Below, piece after piece: positions 22,430 through 33,491 of a DNA stretch of 64,000 nucleotides (the first letter of the stretch is position 1; each line of letters begins with the position of its first letter). The DNA is taken from contig NC_039358.1 in NCBI RefSeq assembly GCF_003573695.1, positions 17,670,637 through 17,734,636 on the forward strand. The letters run 5' to 3'. Position numbers and translations under genes: made by a program. The notes beneath the pieces are model-generated. The model was not told where the DNA came from and made no database searches. It worked only from the letters and a program-made list of their open reading frames with translations. Origin of the DNA: Papaver somniferum (taxonomy: Eukaryota > Streptophyta > Magnoliopsida > Ranunculales > Papaveraceae).

Positions 22430-22680
22430 AAGCGGCTTCTGGAGCGTGCGTTGAAGCGGCTTCTTCTGGAGGGAGCTTTGAAGCGAGTTCAGGAGCGTGT
22501 GGTGAAGCGGGTTCAGGAGCGTGCGTTGAAGCGGCTTCAGGAGAGAGTTTGCATTGAAGCGGCTTCTGGAGCGTGCGTTGAAGCGGCTTCTTCTGGAGCG
22601 AGCGTTGAAGTGGCTTCAGGAGAGAGTGTGCGTTGAAGCGGCTTCTGGAGCGAGCATTGAAGCGGCTTCAGGAGAGAACT
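22430..22680. repeat. GAAGCGGCTTC minisatellite, right part
   Basis: About nine units of 27-39 bp are built on GAAGCGGCTTC with CAGGAGAGAGTGTGCGTT and TGGAGCGTGCGTT spacers. It is the continuation of 522-629 on the other side of copia A. Confidence 0.85.
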
Positions 22681-23279
22681 CCAGTGAGGGCGCCCTTAAC
22701 CCTTGATTTCGAAATATGAGTTCTTCATGTTCTTCTGAGGCGATATGATATGGCAGATGGGAAGACGACACACAAACAGTGCTGGCCGGCAACTCGTATT
22801 TTCTCCTAATGGGAAAGAACACCGTTTCTACTTCAGTTTTATTTTCCATTAAAAATTACATGCTTCTTGATTGACCATCTATCTTGTATTGAAGATATCC
22901 TTGACTCTGTCCTTAGTGGTTGTTGCTATGGTGAAGCTCTGGCTGGTATCAATCAACGAGAAACAACGATTCTTGGCAACAACTGTGATTAGAAGAGACC
23001 GGCAGGGAGAGGCGCGATAACTACTTGCACGAACTTGGTAGTCTTCATATAATGGTATAGATCGTCTCGTTATTGGAGGGAGAAGATGATGATGGAACCG
23101 ATAGCTTCCTTGATGTTTCCTCATGGAATGGAGAAGTGGGAGACAGTCCCATGCTCACGAGTATCTATTGAGCTTTCATGTTGTCTTGATAGATGCTGTC
23201 CCGCTGGGTTTCTGAAGAAATAATTTGGATGAGAGTTGGATTTGAACCCAACGTTGATGAGGATCGTACGAGTTGCTGA

Positions 23280-23489
23280 TCATGAGGCCGTCTTTGTGTC
23301 TACGTTGTGTTTTATAGACATCCAGGCATATCGCTGGTCTTTAAACAATACATCTGCTCCCTCGAATACGTCTACGTTTTTGGGAATCTTGGAATCATAA
23401 TGATAGCGGACTTGCGTTTCTCCAAATCCAGCATCTTTGATATGGGTAGTGCTAAGCAATCTCCAGCGACGCTCCTTTGCCTTTATCAT
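23280..23489 (-). pseudogene. Uncharacterised gypsy ORF segment with RYHYDSK
   Basis: The minus-strand frame contains VRYHYDSKIPKN and FEGADVLF. G1 has the counterpart ARYHYDSKMSTDEY and LKRADVLS at 41635-41697, at the equivalent place before the minisatellite and 3' LTR. Sharing by two diverged elements suggests a real element-encoded segment. I do not recognise the domain. The frame is short and broken on both sides. Confidence 0.4.
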
Positions 23490-23958
23490 CTTTGGATCGT
23501 GTCTTTGAGGAGTAGGGAAGTTCCATCATGCATATGACTTAACTAATAGGTGATTTAATGTTTGAATTGGTTTATTTTTGAGATGATTTTATGAATGACT
23601 TTCTGAAAGGAATTATGTTTGAATCGGCTGAAAGCCGACATTCTGGTTTTGAATTCGATCATTCTAAGTATCTCGTAAAAATTACAAATGTTGCATAAAA
23701 AGGGAAACATGTAAAAGGAAGATAATGTGGTGTCTAAGAACAACTGCATCATCGACTTCGTTCCTCGATGTTGGACGCATGCGTCAAGTCCCCAGCAGGC
23801 TTTTAAAATGTAAAATTGTTTAACAAAACTTACTTGTTCACAAGATCTCGGTTGAACGAGACTTGAATTCTCCAAGGGTGATCCTTCGAATCCAAGTTGT
23901 TATGGCGCGCCTTGAGAAACCCGTAGTTGGTTCGATCACTTTGATGAAAGTGCGCACG

Positions 23959-24854
23959 TTAATCTTCGGATAAAGGGGGTAACTCTCCTGAGTTAATCTT
24001 CCTTTGGAGAATACGTTTTAGGCCATTGCATTCACTGATAAAGCGATGAATGAATCTGTGGCAGTGGCAGTACCTCGGGTCCGTCATCTCTTGATCATTT
24101 GGAGGACCCCATACGAGAGGTAATTGAACTTCCCCGTCTCCCACGCAAACTTCTAGTAATTCCCGAATCTTCCTTGTTGGAAATGGGAAGTGCGGGTATT
24201 CCAGATCTGGTTTCTCTTGCTTTAACGGCTGCCGTTGTGAGAACTCCCACGGACTTTGGTATGAAGCTCGTTTCAAGGGTGGAGTAGAGACGCGAGCATA
24301 TGTTGACGCAAATGCAGACCGTTTAGCTCGGCGATCTTGTAGACGCATAACTTTTCTCAAGGACTCTGCATCGATAACAGTAGCACTATGAGGTGGTGGA
24401 CCTAAGCACCGTTCATTAGTGCAATCTTTGTTTTCTTGAAGACCTTGGTTACTTTATCCTTCTTCAGGTGCTTCTGGCAAAGTATGAGTAGTTGAGGCTG
24501 CGTATTATTGAATAACCCTCCGGACTTCTGCGAGGGTCTCTTGATACAGATTTTTTAACAAATCTTCGTAAGCTGGGTGCTTATCTTTTATCTCGCCGGT
24601 ACCATGACTCTCTTGGCGAGTCGTTTCCCCATGAAACTGTTTCGTCTCCTTGTTGTTGGTTGAATCTTGTGGATTGTTTCCTTTCTAATCATGTCTGATG
24701 TCTGCATCGTTGATAGCATTCATTGGGTGGACACTTGCCGATTCCTCTCATAATCGGTTTACATTCCTTAGAATATGAAGCATCCCGTCTTGATACTGGG
24801 CGATGTTAGCTTGATTCGCGAGAACATCTTCTAACATCCTGGCCATGCCTTCCA
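23959..24854 (-). pseudogene. G0 gag remnant (Tat/Ogre type)
   Basis: From an ATG near 24854 the minus-strand frame reads MEGMARMLEDVLANQANIAQ, with several stops. It becomes open from 24360 to 23959. The open part contains PRYCHCHRFIHRFISECNGL (a CxxHR...H...EC pattern) followed by LKRILQRKINSGELP. This pattern is seen near the end of gag in plant Tat/Ogre-type gypsy polyproteins. The preceding Arg/Lys-rich and Pro-rich stretch fits the nucleocapsid-proximal part. The gag coat domain itself is not clear to me. It is non-functional because of in-frame stops. Confidence 0.65.
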
Positions 24855-25097
24855 TTGTGATTGGATTCTAATCACTTGTGATTTTCGGAGAATTCAACTG
24901 GTAGGGATACATCACAGAGCGGAAATCGATATTGGTGATTGGAATAAATTTAGGTTAAGGACTGAGTTTTAAATTGAGATTGGTGATTGGAATAAAATCA
25001 GGTTAATGACTGATTTTTAGAACTAAGATCTACCCGTTCTCAATTTAGAAAGATTGAAATGAAAATTGAAATCGATTTTTGAAATCGAGAGATCAAC

Positions 25098-25117
25098 CTC
25101 CCACTGTGGTCGTCAAT
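25098..25117 (-). other. PBS of G0
   Basis: Minus-strand ATTGACGACCACAGTGGGAG immediately follows the LTR end; one base differs from the family form TTGGCGACCACAGTGGGAG. Confidence 0.8.
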
Positions 25118-26606
25118 TGTTTGAGGGTAAAAACTAGTTTTGCTGTTTTTGGTAAATTTGGGTGTGTTGATGAGAAACGAATTCAAACCCTAAACAATGC
25201 ACTGCACGGGAGTACTTTTAGATTCGAGAGATCAATCTGTAAGAATCTGGCCTAAACCAAGAAATGGTCGTTCCAGATTCAATTCGGTCACAAAGTGAAG
25301 GAGAAGGGGTTTATCTTAGGGAGGGAAGCGAAGAAGGTGTTTGAGATCAGAACGTTGAATTATGAAGGTGTGGCTATTTATGACTTGTATCGGAATTTGA
25401 AACTGGCTTGCAGAATGTAAGCTATCAGTTTTTAGTGTTTTCTGGATACTGTGTTGATAACACTTGCATTGTTCGTGTTGTTGTTGAAATAGGCTGAAAG
25501 CCTATTTATACAAGTCATTGAGCGCAAACCTCTGATCTCGTAGGAAGTGGAGGAGATTGAGTAATGGAGTAGTGGGGTTGTGTAGGTGATGGTGATCGTC
25601 GCGTTTCCACTATGAGGGAAAATCGGTCACTCTTTCACCCACTACTCTCACTACTGCTGACCGTACATATTTTCCTAATACTTTCTCGTAATGGGCGCGT
25701 TGCACGATGCACGCTATAAACCGCCAGACCAATACCCCAGTTTGTGACACGTTTGATGTCTCGAGTAAGCGGGTCAAGTCTTGGGCTTGTCGCAAATAAT
25801 AGCACGTGACGCTATTAGGTTAAACAACTAAGTTGTTTGTGAAGCCGATATAAGATATCGTATGTAATCGATGCACGTAAAGCATCGCTTTTAAGCAGCT
25901 CAAAATAATCGATGAAGCATCTTTAAAGCTCGTCTAAGTTAGTCGCGAGTCGATCGTCTTAAAAGAAGAGCGTGATCGGACACGTTTGGGCGATCGTTTG
26001 GAGTCGCACGGGAAAGGCATAGCTTGGCCGATTATTCCTTGTGAAAGAGGGTGGCCGGTGATCACTGCCACGCTCCATAGATCGCTTAGTACTCAATCTA
26101 AGTCGTCCGGAAAAGTCGGCGAATACGGACGGACGAGATGGCTTTGAGATAGCTATCAGTTGTCGCTGATTTAGGGTTTGGTGGCCGTGCGGCCACACTA
26201 TTTTAACTGATCGAACCCAAGCGACGTGTGCTGATTCGAGTAGGCCGATTGGCCATATGTGAAGAAGATATTCCAGTGAGCGTGTTGACATCTCATGGGT
26301 CATCTAAAATCAGATCTAAGCCACTCGATTTGGCTGGCGAAAACGAGGGGTCACGATCGATTTGCGATAGTAGCATACTGCCGCAAATAAGAATTAGGGT
26401 TTCAGGAAAGCCGCGTCCACCCTAGTTCGATCAGGTGATTTTCTGCCTCATGACTTCCCACAGGTAAGATGATCGAACGGGGACAATGTTGGGCCGACAG
26501 TGATCTTATGTGCACCTCCTTGATCGTTTGAAACGCGATCTAAGCCGTCCAATTAGGCTGGCCAAGTTGTACGGACACGATCGATTTGCAACAGTTTCTT
26601 ACCGCC
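25118..26606 (-). repeat. G0 5' LTR, PBS-side piece
   Basis: The piece runs from the LTR end at the PBS to the insertion point of copia B. It carries TATAAATAGG on the minus strand near 25502-25512. Together with 35918-36583 and 45697-45934 it makes an LTR of about 2393 bp. Copies of target sequence, CCGCC and ATAGC, mark the two cut points. Confidence 0.85.
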
Positions 26607-29006
26607 TGTTAGAGCATAGCTCGGTCGACCTCGCATGCGTTGTTTTCTCAAGCATGTTTGTCAATGTTAGTGATCAAAACTATGAGTCTTGATTTCTAGC
26701 CTACATAGCTAAGTCTCGGACTAGAATAGAAAAGTGTAGTTGAGCTCAAGGACTTCATGGAGATTCATCATAACGACGAAGATCTACTCAAGGAACCGTG
26801 AAACTTCATCAACAAAAAGGTATGTGGAGACTTGAACTTATCTATCACTGAAAAGTATATCTCTTCTATCTCCCACTTCTTATGAGACTAAAGTCGTATG
26901 CTATATAGACTGGATCATACACATTTGATATTTCGATCCGAGTATATCTCGCCTATCTATATCTCGAAATCATGTGTTGGTAAAGTGTTTCGCTTTGATT
27001 AAGTGTATCTTCACCTAGTGACGAAAGTCATGAAAAGTTTCAATTACTTTGAGAATTGCTCTGACGCGAACCGGGTTGTGAATAACGGATATATAACGTC
27101 CTCTGAGAATGTCTCAATGATTGGAATGAGATTTTAGATTACATAACCTTGTATTCCTTAATCCGAAGTTTTCGAACTTTGTTGATTGAGAGAAACCGGA
27201 GGAATTGGCTTTGCCAAGTCATCGAACTCAGTCTGCGAACTGACGGAAGTTCTCGTACCGAGAATTTCTGCTAAGATTTTCCAAAAAATCGTTTGCATGT
27301 AAGTCCGCGAACTCAGTCCGCGAACCTAGTCTGCGAACTGGCGATAGTATCTTTGTCGAGATTTTCTGCTGAGTTTGGAAAACTCCGCCGGTTGTCTTAA
27401 CTCCGCGAACTTGTTTGTGAGATTAAGTGTTTATGATCTAAAGGTGTGCTCTGAACATGATATTTAAATTACTAATAAATGCTTTATGCAAACCGTGGCT
27501 ATAAAGTTCATGAGCCGATTCAATCGAATCGAATCATCTTTGTTTCAATTGTGTCTTGTGTAGTTACATAAGATCTCATAACAATTGAACAACTCTTTAA
27601 CTAGTTCATTTGAGTCAATTGAACTAGTTATGGTGAAGAAGAACAAGGTTAATATGAAATGCTCATATGGTTAACCTTTTGGGTTACTATGTTGAACCAA
27701 CATACACGTACACGTTTGGGCATGGTTTTCGCAAACCCAGTAAACGTCTACCCAAGTGTGTGACAAGCTAAGTTTTCGATCTAACGGTTGAGAAATATTA
27801 GCTTGAAGCTAAATCAGGTTTTCATCTAACGGTGAATATGGATTGCTTTGTAACCAAGGAAAAACCCTGATTTGAAGGCTATATAAAAGAGACATCTAGC
27901 ATTGTGCAAAACTAATCCCCACACGTCTGTGTGATACTAGTGCGCCCGCTAGAGTCGATTATCCTTTAACATTTAGTTATCTTCTCTAAAACTAGGTTAA
28001 CGACTTAAAGACTTCATTGGGATTGTGAAGCCAGACCGATACTACTTTTATCGTAGTTGTGTGATTTGATCTTGCATATTCTATCGTACGAGTACAATCG
28101 ATTGATTGGCTTGAGATCGTGAGAGTTCTCCTATAGGAAAGATAAAGAAGTCACAAACATCTTCATCTCACTGTTTGTGATTCCTCGAAAACCGCCTGTG
28201 TAGTCAGGAAGGATTTTAGAGAGGTGATTGATTAATCTAGGTTGTTCTTCGGGAATATAAGACCGGATTATCAATTGGTTCTTGTTCAACTTGATTTCAT
28301 ATCTTAATACGGAAAAAAAACCTAGGGTTTATCTGTGGGAGACAGATTTATCCTTTGATAGACTTTTCTGTGTGAGACAGATTTGTTTATTATCAAGTCT
28401 GCGATTTTGGGTTGTAGCAACTCTTGGTTGTGGGTGAGATCAGCTAAGGGAATCAAGTGTGCAGTATCCTGCTGGGATCAGAGGCGTAGGAGTGCAATTG
28501 TACCTTGGATCGGTGGGAGACTGATTGGGGTTCAATTATAGTCCAGTCCGAAGTTAGCTTGGAGTAGGCTAGTGTCTGTAGCGGCTTAATACAGTGTGTA
28601 TTCAATCTGGACTAGGTCTTGGGGTTTTTCTGCATTTGCGGTTTCCTCGTTAACAAAATTTCTGGTGTCTGTGTTATTTCTTTTCCGCATTATATTTTAT
28701 ATAATTGAAATAATACAGGTTGTGCGTTCGTAATCATCAATTGGAAATCCAATCATTGGTTGTTGATTGATCCTTGGACATTGGTTTTTGGTACCGTCGA
28801 AGTTATCTCTCTTTGATAAAGACTCACAGATTTTTATTTGCTTGAGTAAAGATCAAATTGAGAGATTAAGATATAAACTCTTTGATATATCTTTTTATTG
28901 ATTGAATCAGACTGTCTAGTTGATTCTCGTAAAAAGTATATTCGAGTTTGTCCATAAAGATTGTTAAGCGAAATATTGGGTGGTGTTGTTAGGCCCAGCT
29001 TTTTCA
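26607..29006 (+). repeat. 5' LTR of copia B
   Basis: Runs from TGTTAGAGCATAGCTC to GCCCAGCTTTTTCA. TATATAAAAG at 27880-27889 is the likely TATA box. The part from about 27480 to 28500 is almost identical to 34400-35400 in the 3' LTR, while the flanking parts differ more. Confidence 0.95.
27880..27889 (+). promoter_or_regulatory. TATA box of copia B 5' LTR
   Basis: TATATAAAAG follows the conserved AAAACCCTGATTTGAAGGC block found in all copia LTRs of the window. Its counterpart in A's 3' LTR is TATATAAAG; A's 5' LTR has lost it. Confidence 0.7.
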
Positions 29007-29008
29007 AT

Positions 29009-29020
29009 TGGTACCGGAGC
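29009..29020 (+). other. PBS of copia B
   Basis: TGGTACCGGAGC, two mismatches from TGGTATCAGAGC, two bases after the LTR end. C has TGGTACCAGAGC. Confidence 0.85.
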
Positions 29021-29072
29021 AGGCAAACACGTTAAAGACCTCAAAAGTCTGTGTTTGTGGCGATCTGACTAT

Positions 29073-32000
29073 ATGGACCGTAAAGTCTCAATTGACGCTT
29101 CACCAGGTGTAAAATACAATCGCAAGAAAAGGTCTGACAAACTGATGTCTCTTGAAAAAGGGTTGGATGAACAAATCTAGATCAATCTTGGTCTTGTTGC
29201 AGAAATTGATGTTCTTAAGGATTTGATATCTGGAAATACTCCCTTTGAGAATTTGAAAAATCTCAGTTGTTCCTCTGTCAAAAAATGTCATAAGTCAGAT
29301 AGTAATCAACGACAGGATGTTGAGAAAACTGATATGACAAGGAACCAGTCAGATAATCTTCAAAGCATCGGCTCATGTTGTGATCCATCCGATCATATAC
29401 ATCAAGTATGTATGTCTTTTCAAAAGAGTCTTAACGTTGCAAGTAACCTTTGTAAGAAATCTAAACAACTATATGATTCTCTAAAAGCTCATACGACACT
29501 ACCAGGAAACTCTAAATCGAGAAGTACTAGTAGTATGGGTGACTTTGCTTTAAGGTCTACATCTCCCTTTCAATGGTTCCTTGATAGTGGATGTAGTCGA
29601 CATATGACAGGAGACCTTACGTGGTTTGTTTCGTCTGTTAACTATGAAGGAGGCCATGTAACGTTCGGAGATGGAAGTTGTTGCTACATCAGCAAAAAGG
29701 GAACGATCAAGCTGCCCGGTGTTCCAGAAATCCATGATGTGGTATACGTTAAAGGTATGACTGCTAATCTTCTTTGTATTAGTCAAATTTGCGACAAGGG
29801 CCATCGAGTTATCTTCAATGCGAATGGATGTGACATTGTTGACAAATCTGGGAAAGTGATTTTCCAAGGAACTCGTGGTAAAAACAACTGTTATCTTCTT
29901 GATACTCAGATTAGCAAGCGTTACAATTTGACTAAGGTGGAATCTACACATCTTTGGCATGAGCGTTTTGGTCACATCAATTATCGCCTTCTAAGTAAGA
30001 TCATTAACAAAGAACTTGTTAGAGGCATTCCCAAAATCAATGCAAAGATTGAAGGTGTATGTGGTGCCTGTCAAAAGGGTAAGCAAACAAAGGTTCACCA
30101 CAAATCATCTCGAGATATCCTCACTAAAGCTCCACTTGATTTAATTCATATGGATCTCTTTGGACCAATTCAACAACCCACGGTTGCCGGTAAGAAGTAT
30201 GCTTTAGTTATGGTAGAGGATTACACCAGATTTACTTGGGTTGCATTCCTATCCCATAAGAATGAAACCCTTGGTGAATTCAAGATTATTGTTAAAAGAA
30301 TCCAGAACGAACAAGGTCGCAAACTAAGGAAAATTAGAAGCGATCGTGACACTGAATTCAAAGACACCAAGGTATTTGAGTTATGTGACGAACTGGGGAT
30401 CATTCAACAATACTCACCAACGATTACTCCTCAAGCTAATGGAGTTGCTGAAAGAAAAAATAGGAACATCCAGGAAATGGCCAGGGTAATCCCTCCACAA
30501 CAAAAACTTACCTTTAAGATTTTGGGGAGAAGCTGTCTTTACAGCATGCTACTTGATCAACCGTGTGTATTTGCGGTCTAAAACCCTTAACACTCCTTAT
30601 GAGTTATGGTATGGATGAAAACCCAACCTATATTATCTCAGGGTGTTTGGAAGTAAGTGTTATATTCTGAAAGATCGAGAACAGAGAGGGGAATTCGATA
30701 CCAAAAGTGACGAAGGTATCTTTCTTAGCTATGCGTCTGATAGTCGTGGTTTTCGAGTTTTTAATCTCAGAACACAAGTCATGATGGAATCTGCTAATGT
30801 TATCATCGACGACATTAGTAATTTTTGTCAAGATAGCTCTCCTGCTGAGTTGCCTCCAACAGAGACAATTGAGAAAGTCAAAGAAATTCCAGAATCAGTT
30901 GAAGTTATCCCAACTATTACTGATCCTGACATTTCTAGTGACGAGGAGAAGAGCACTGATCAAGCCATTTTTGATAAACAAGAACGTGTCCCTCCACAAC
31001 ATCTATGGGTTCAAAGGAATCATGACCCCAACAGTATCACTGGGTGAAGGGATTTTGCAGCCAAAACAAGGGGTCAACTTCAAAATATATGCAATTTTGG
31101 TTGTTATCTTTCGCAGGTGGAACCAAGGAATATTGATGAAGCTCTGAAAGATCCTTTTTGGGTCAATGCGACGCATGAAGAGTTAAATCAATTTGAAAGA
31201 CAAGATGTCTGGGAACGTGTACCTTGTCCTCCAAATGTCAATATTATCGGTACCAAATGGATATTCAAGAACAAGTCTGATGAATTTGGCACAATTGTCA
31301 GAAATAAAGCTAGACTTGTCGCTCAAGGATATTCACAGATTGAAGGAATCGATTTTGACGAAACCTTTGCTCCTGTGGCACGTCTTGAGCCCATTCGACT
31401 TTATTGGCCCATGCCTGCTTTCTCAAGGTTAAGTTGTTTCAGATGGACATAAAATCAGCATTCCTGAACGGAATTCTAAAAGAGGAAGTTTTTGTCGCTC
31501 AACCTAAGGGATTCGAAAATCCTGATTTCCCAGATCATGTGCTGAAACTCAAGAAGGCATTATATGGATTGAAGCAAGCACCAAGAGCCTGGTTTGAGAA
31601 ACTTACTACCTCTCTTATTAAAAACGGATTTTCAAGAGGAGGAGCTTATAAAACATTGTTTACCAAATTGAGTGGGAAAGATGTTGTAATTGCTCAAATC
31701 TATGTAGATGATATCATCTATGGATCAACTTCTGAGAAATTCGCAAAATACTTTCAAGTCTCTCTTGCTAAAGAATTTGAAATGAGAAATGTTGGTGAAT
31801 TAAGATACTTCTTAGGATTACAGATTCAACAACATCAGGAAGGGATTTACTTATCCCAGGAGAAGTACGCACGAAATCTTGTGTCAAGATTCGGTCTGAA
31901 TAAGTCATATCCTAAGCTGACTCCCATGCCTACTACTGGTAAATTACACAAGGATGAGAAAGGAGCAAAAGTGGATCAAAAACTATATCGATCCATTATA

Positions 32001-32645
32001 GGTATCCTTTTGTATCTTACAGATACTAGACCTGATATTTCCTTCAGTGTTGGTTGGTGTGCCAAGTTTCAGGCGGATCCAAGAGAATCTCATCTTGCAG
32101 CTGCAAAAAGAATCATACGATGTATAAATCACATTGTTGGGTATGGTCTCTCGTACACTTTTGATATTAATACTGACCTTTCTGCTTATTCTGATGTTGA
32201 TTGGGCAGGATGTGTAGAAGACATAAAAAGTACATCAGGGGGATTCTACTATGTGGATCTCAATCTTGTAGCGTGGCATAGCAAGAAGCAAAACTCTCAA
32301 TCCCTGTCTACATGTGAAGCAAAATACATTGCTGGCGGATCATGTTTTGCTCAACTCCTATGGATGAAACAAATGCTTGCTGATTATGGAGTTGATACTG
32401 GAATAATGAAGATCTTTTGTAATAACTCCAGTGCGATTCGAATTACTGAGAATCCTGTTGAGCACTCAAGAACAAAGCACATTGATATAAGATACCATTT
32501 TATTCGTGATCTTTATGAAAAAGGTATCATTGGTATGGAATTTGTGCCTTCCGAACAACAATTGGCTGATACTCTCACCAAACCCTTAGATACTGCAACT
32601 TTTCAACACTTGCGGCAGTCTATTGGTGTTGTTTTGGTTCATTAA
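29073..32645 (+). pseudogene. Copia B pol polyprotein (PR-INT-RT-RNase H), broken
   Basis: It opens MDRKVSIDASPG, meets a TAG (29178-29180) and continues in frame. Retropepsin site: WFLDSGCSRHMTG. Integrase: LWHERFGH and CGACQKGKQ zinc finger, HMDLFGP, IRSDRDTEF (Gly to Asp beside the second catalytic Asp) and NGVAERKNR. A frameshift near 30520 is followed by a TGA (30616-30618, where Trp is usual) and a TGA at 31045-31047. RT begins near 31117 ([15 protein letters not shown]). A shift near 31400 leads into [10 protein letters not shown] and the active site YVDD in IYVDDIIYGS. RNase H shows SDVDWAG, CEAKYIAG and CNNSSAI; the last usually begins CDN, so a catalytic Asp is Asn. It stops at 32645. 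Clearly inactive as it stands. Confidence 0.95.
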
Positions 32646-33477
32646 ATCGTTTCGATGACTCTTTCCCTATGCTTATTCTTATCTTTTGGGCAATTGAGTC
32701 TGAAACTCCAGTAGGTACGTTCCAAGTTCAGTTTCTGTAGGATTGTTGCCATTTTTTTAGTATCTCTTTTGTGCTTCAAAAGCCTTCTTTTCTTTCGAAA
32801 TTAAGGTCGCTCTTGTTGTTCTTTCGGGAATGACATCAAATGGGGGAGATATCTTTTGAACTTGTGCTTAATGGTAATATCTTGCGGGGTGTGCGGCTGT
32901 GGAATTTTATAGGGGTTATCTTGTATCTTAAAACTCCTTGATGAATGCATTTAGCTTCGGCTTTATGATTGCATCTAAATTAAGTTGGTATGTATTTTTC
33001 TTTTAGTCTATGAAATGTCTCTTGTGTAAATTTCACTATGATCCCGTTCTTGTACCTTTGCCACTTTTATTGACAAAAAGGGGGAGAAATAATGTAGTTC
33101 ACACTACAAATACATATGGTTTTCGGATCATTGTGTAAGGGGGAGTGGTTTCCATAATCGAGATGGAGTATTGACTAAGGGGGAGTGATACATATCACGG
33201 TAGTATTATTGTTAAAGTCGTGATACAATTGGACTTTGATGTTACATAATAATACTATGACACTGTATAATGATGATAGAGAATCTCGATTTCTGTCATT
33301 GTTATAGCTACGGATCTTCAACAACGGTGATGCTAAACTTATAACCTTTGGGATCATTGGAGTACTTGGAAGGACGAGGATTTCAGGGAACGTTGAAGAT
33401 TAGACTATGGAATAGGAGCCACTAAAGTTTATCTTTTTTGTATTCCATATGTATTAATAGTTTTGTCACTAAAATTG
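32646..33477 (+). other. 3' non-coding region of copia B
   Basis: About 830 bp between the pol stop and the PPT with no ORF of note. GGGGGAG occurs near 32841, 33080, 33138 and 33179. It is collinear with the 3' regions of A and C. The env-like segment found in A (18385) and C (58801) has no counterpart here. Confidence 0.75.
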
Positions 33478-33491
33478 ACAAAGGGGGATAT
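33478..33491 (+). other. Polypurine tract of copia B
   Basis: ACAAAGGGGGATAT immediately precedes the 3' LTR. Confidence 0.85.

Larger units (their letters stand above)
22425..25117 (-). mobile_element. Interior of outer gypsy element G0, main segment
   Basis: Minus-strand interior from the PBS (25098-25117) leftwards: gag remnant (23959-24854), unassigned sequence, a conserved RYHYDSK frame (23280-23489), a stretch collinear with 41880-42000 of G1, and the GAAGCGGCTTC minisatellite. No protease, RT or integrase domain is visible, so pol is missing or beyond recognition. G0 is therefore a decayed or non-autonomous Tat-like element. Confidence 0.75.
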
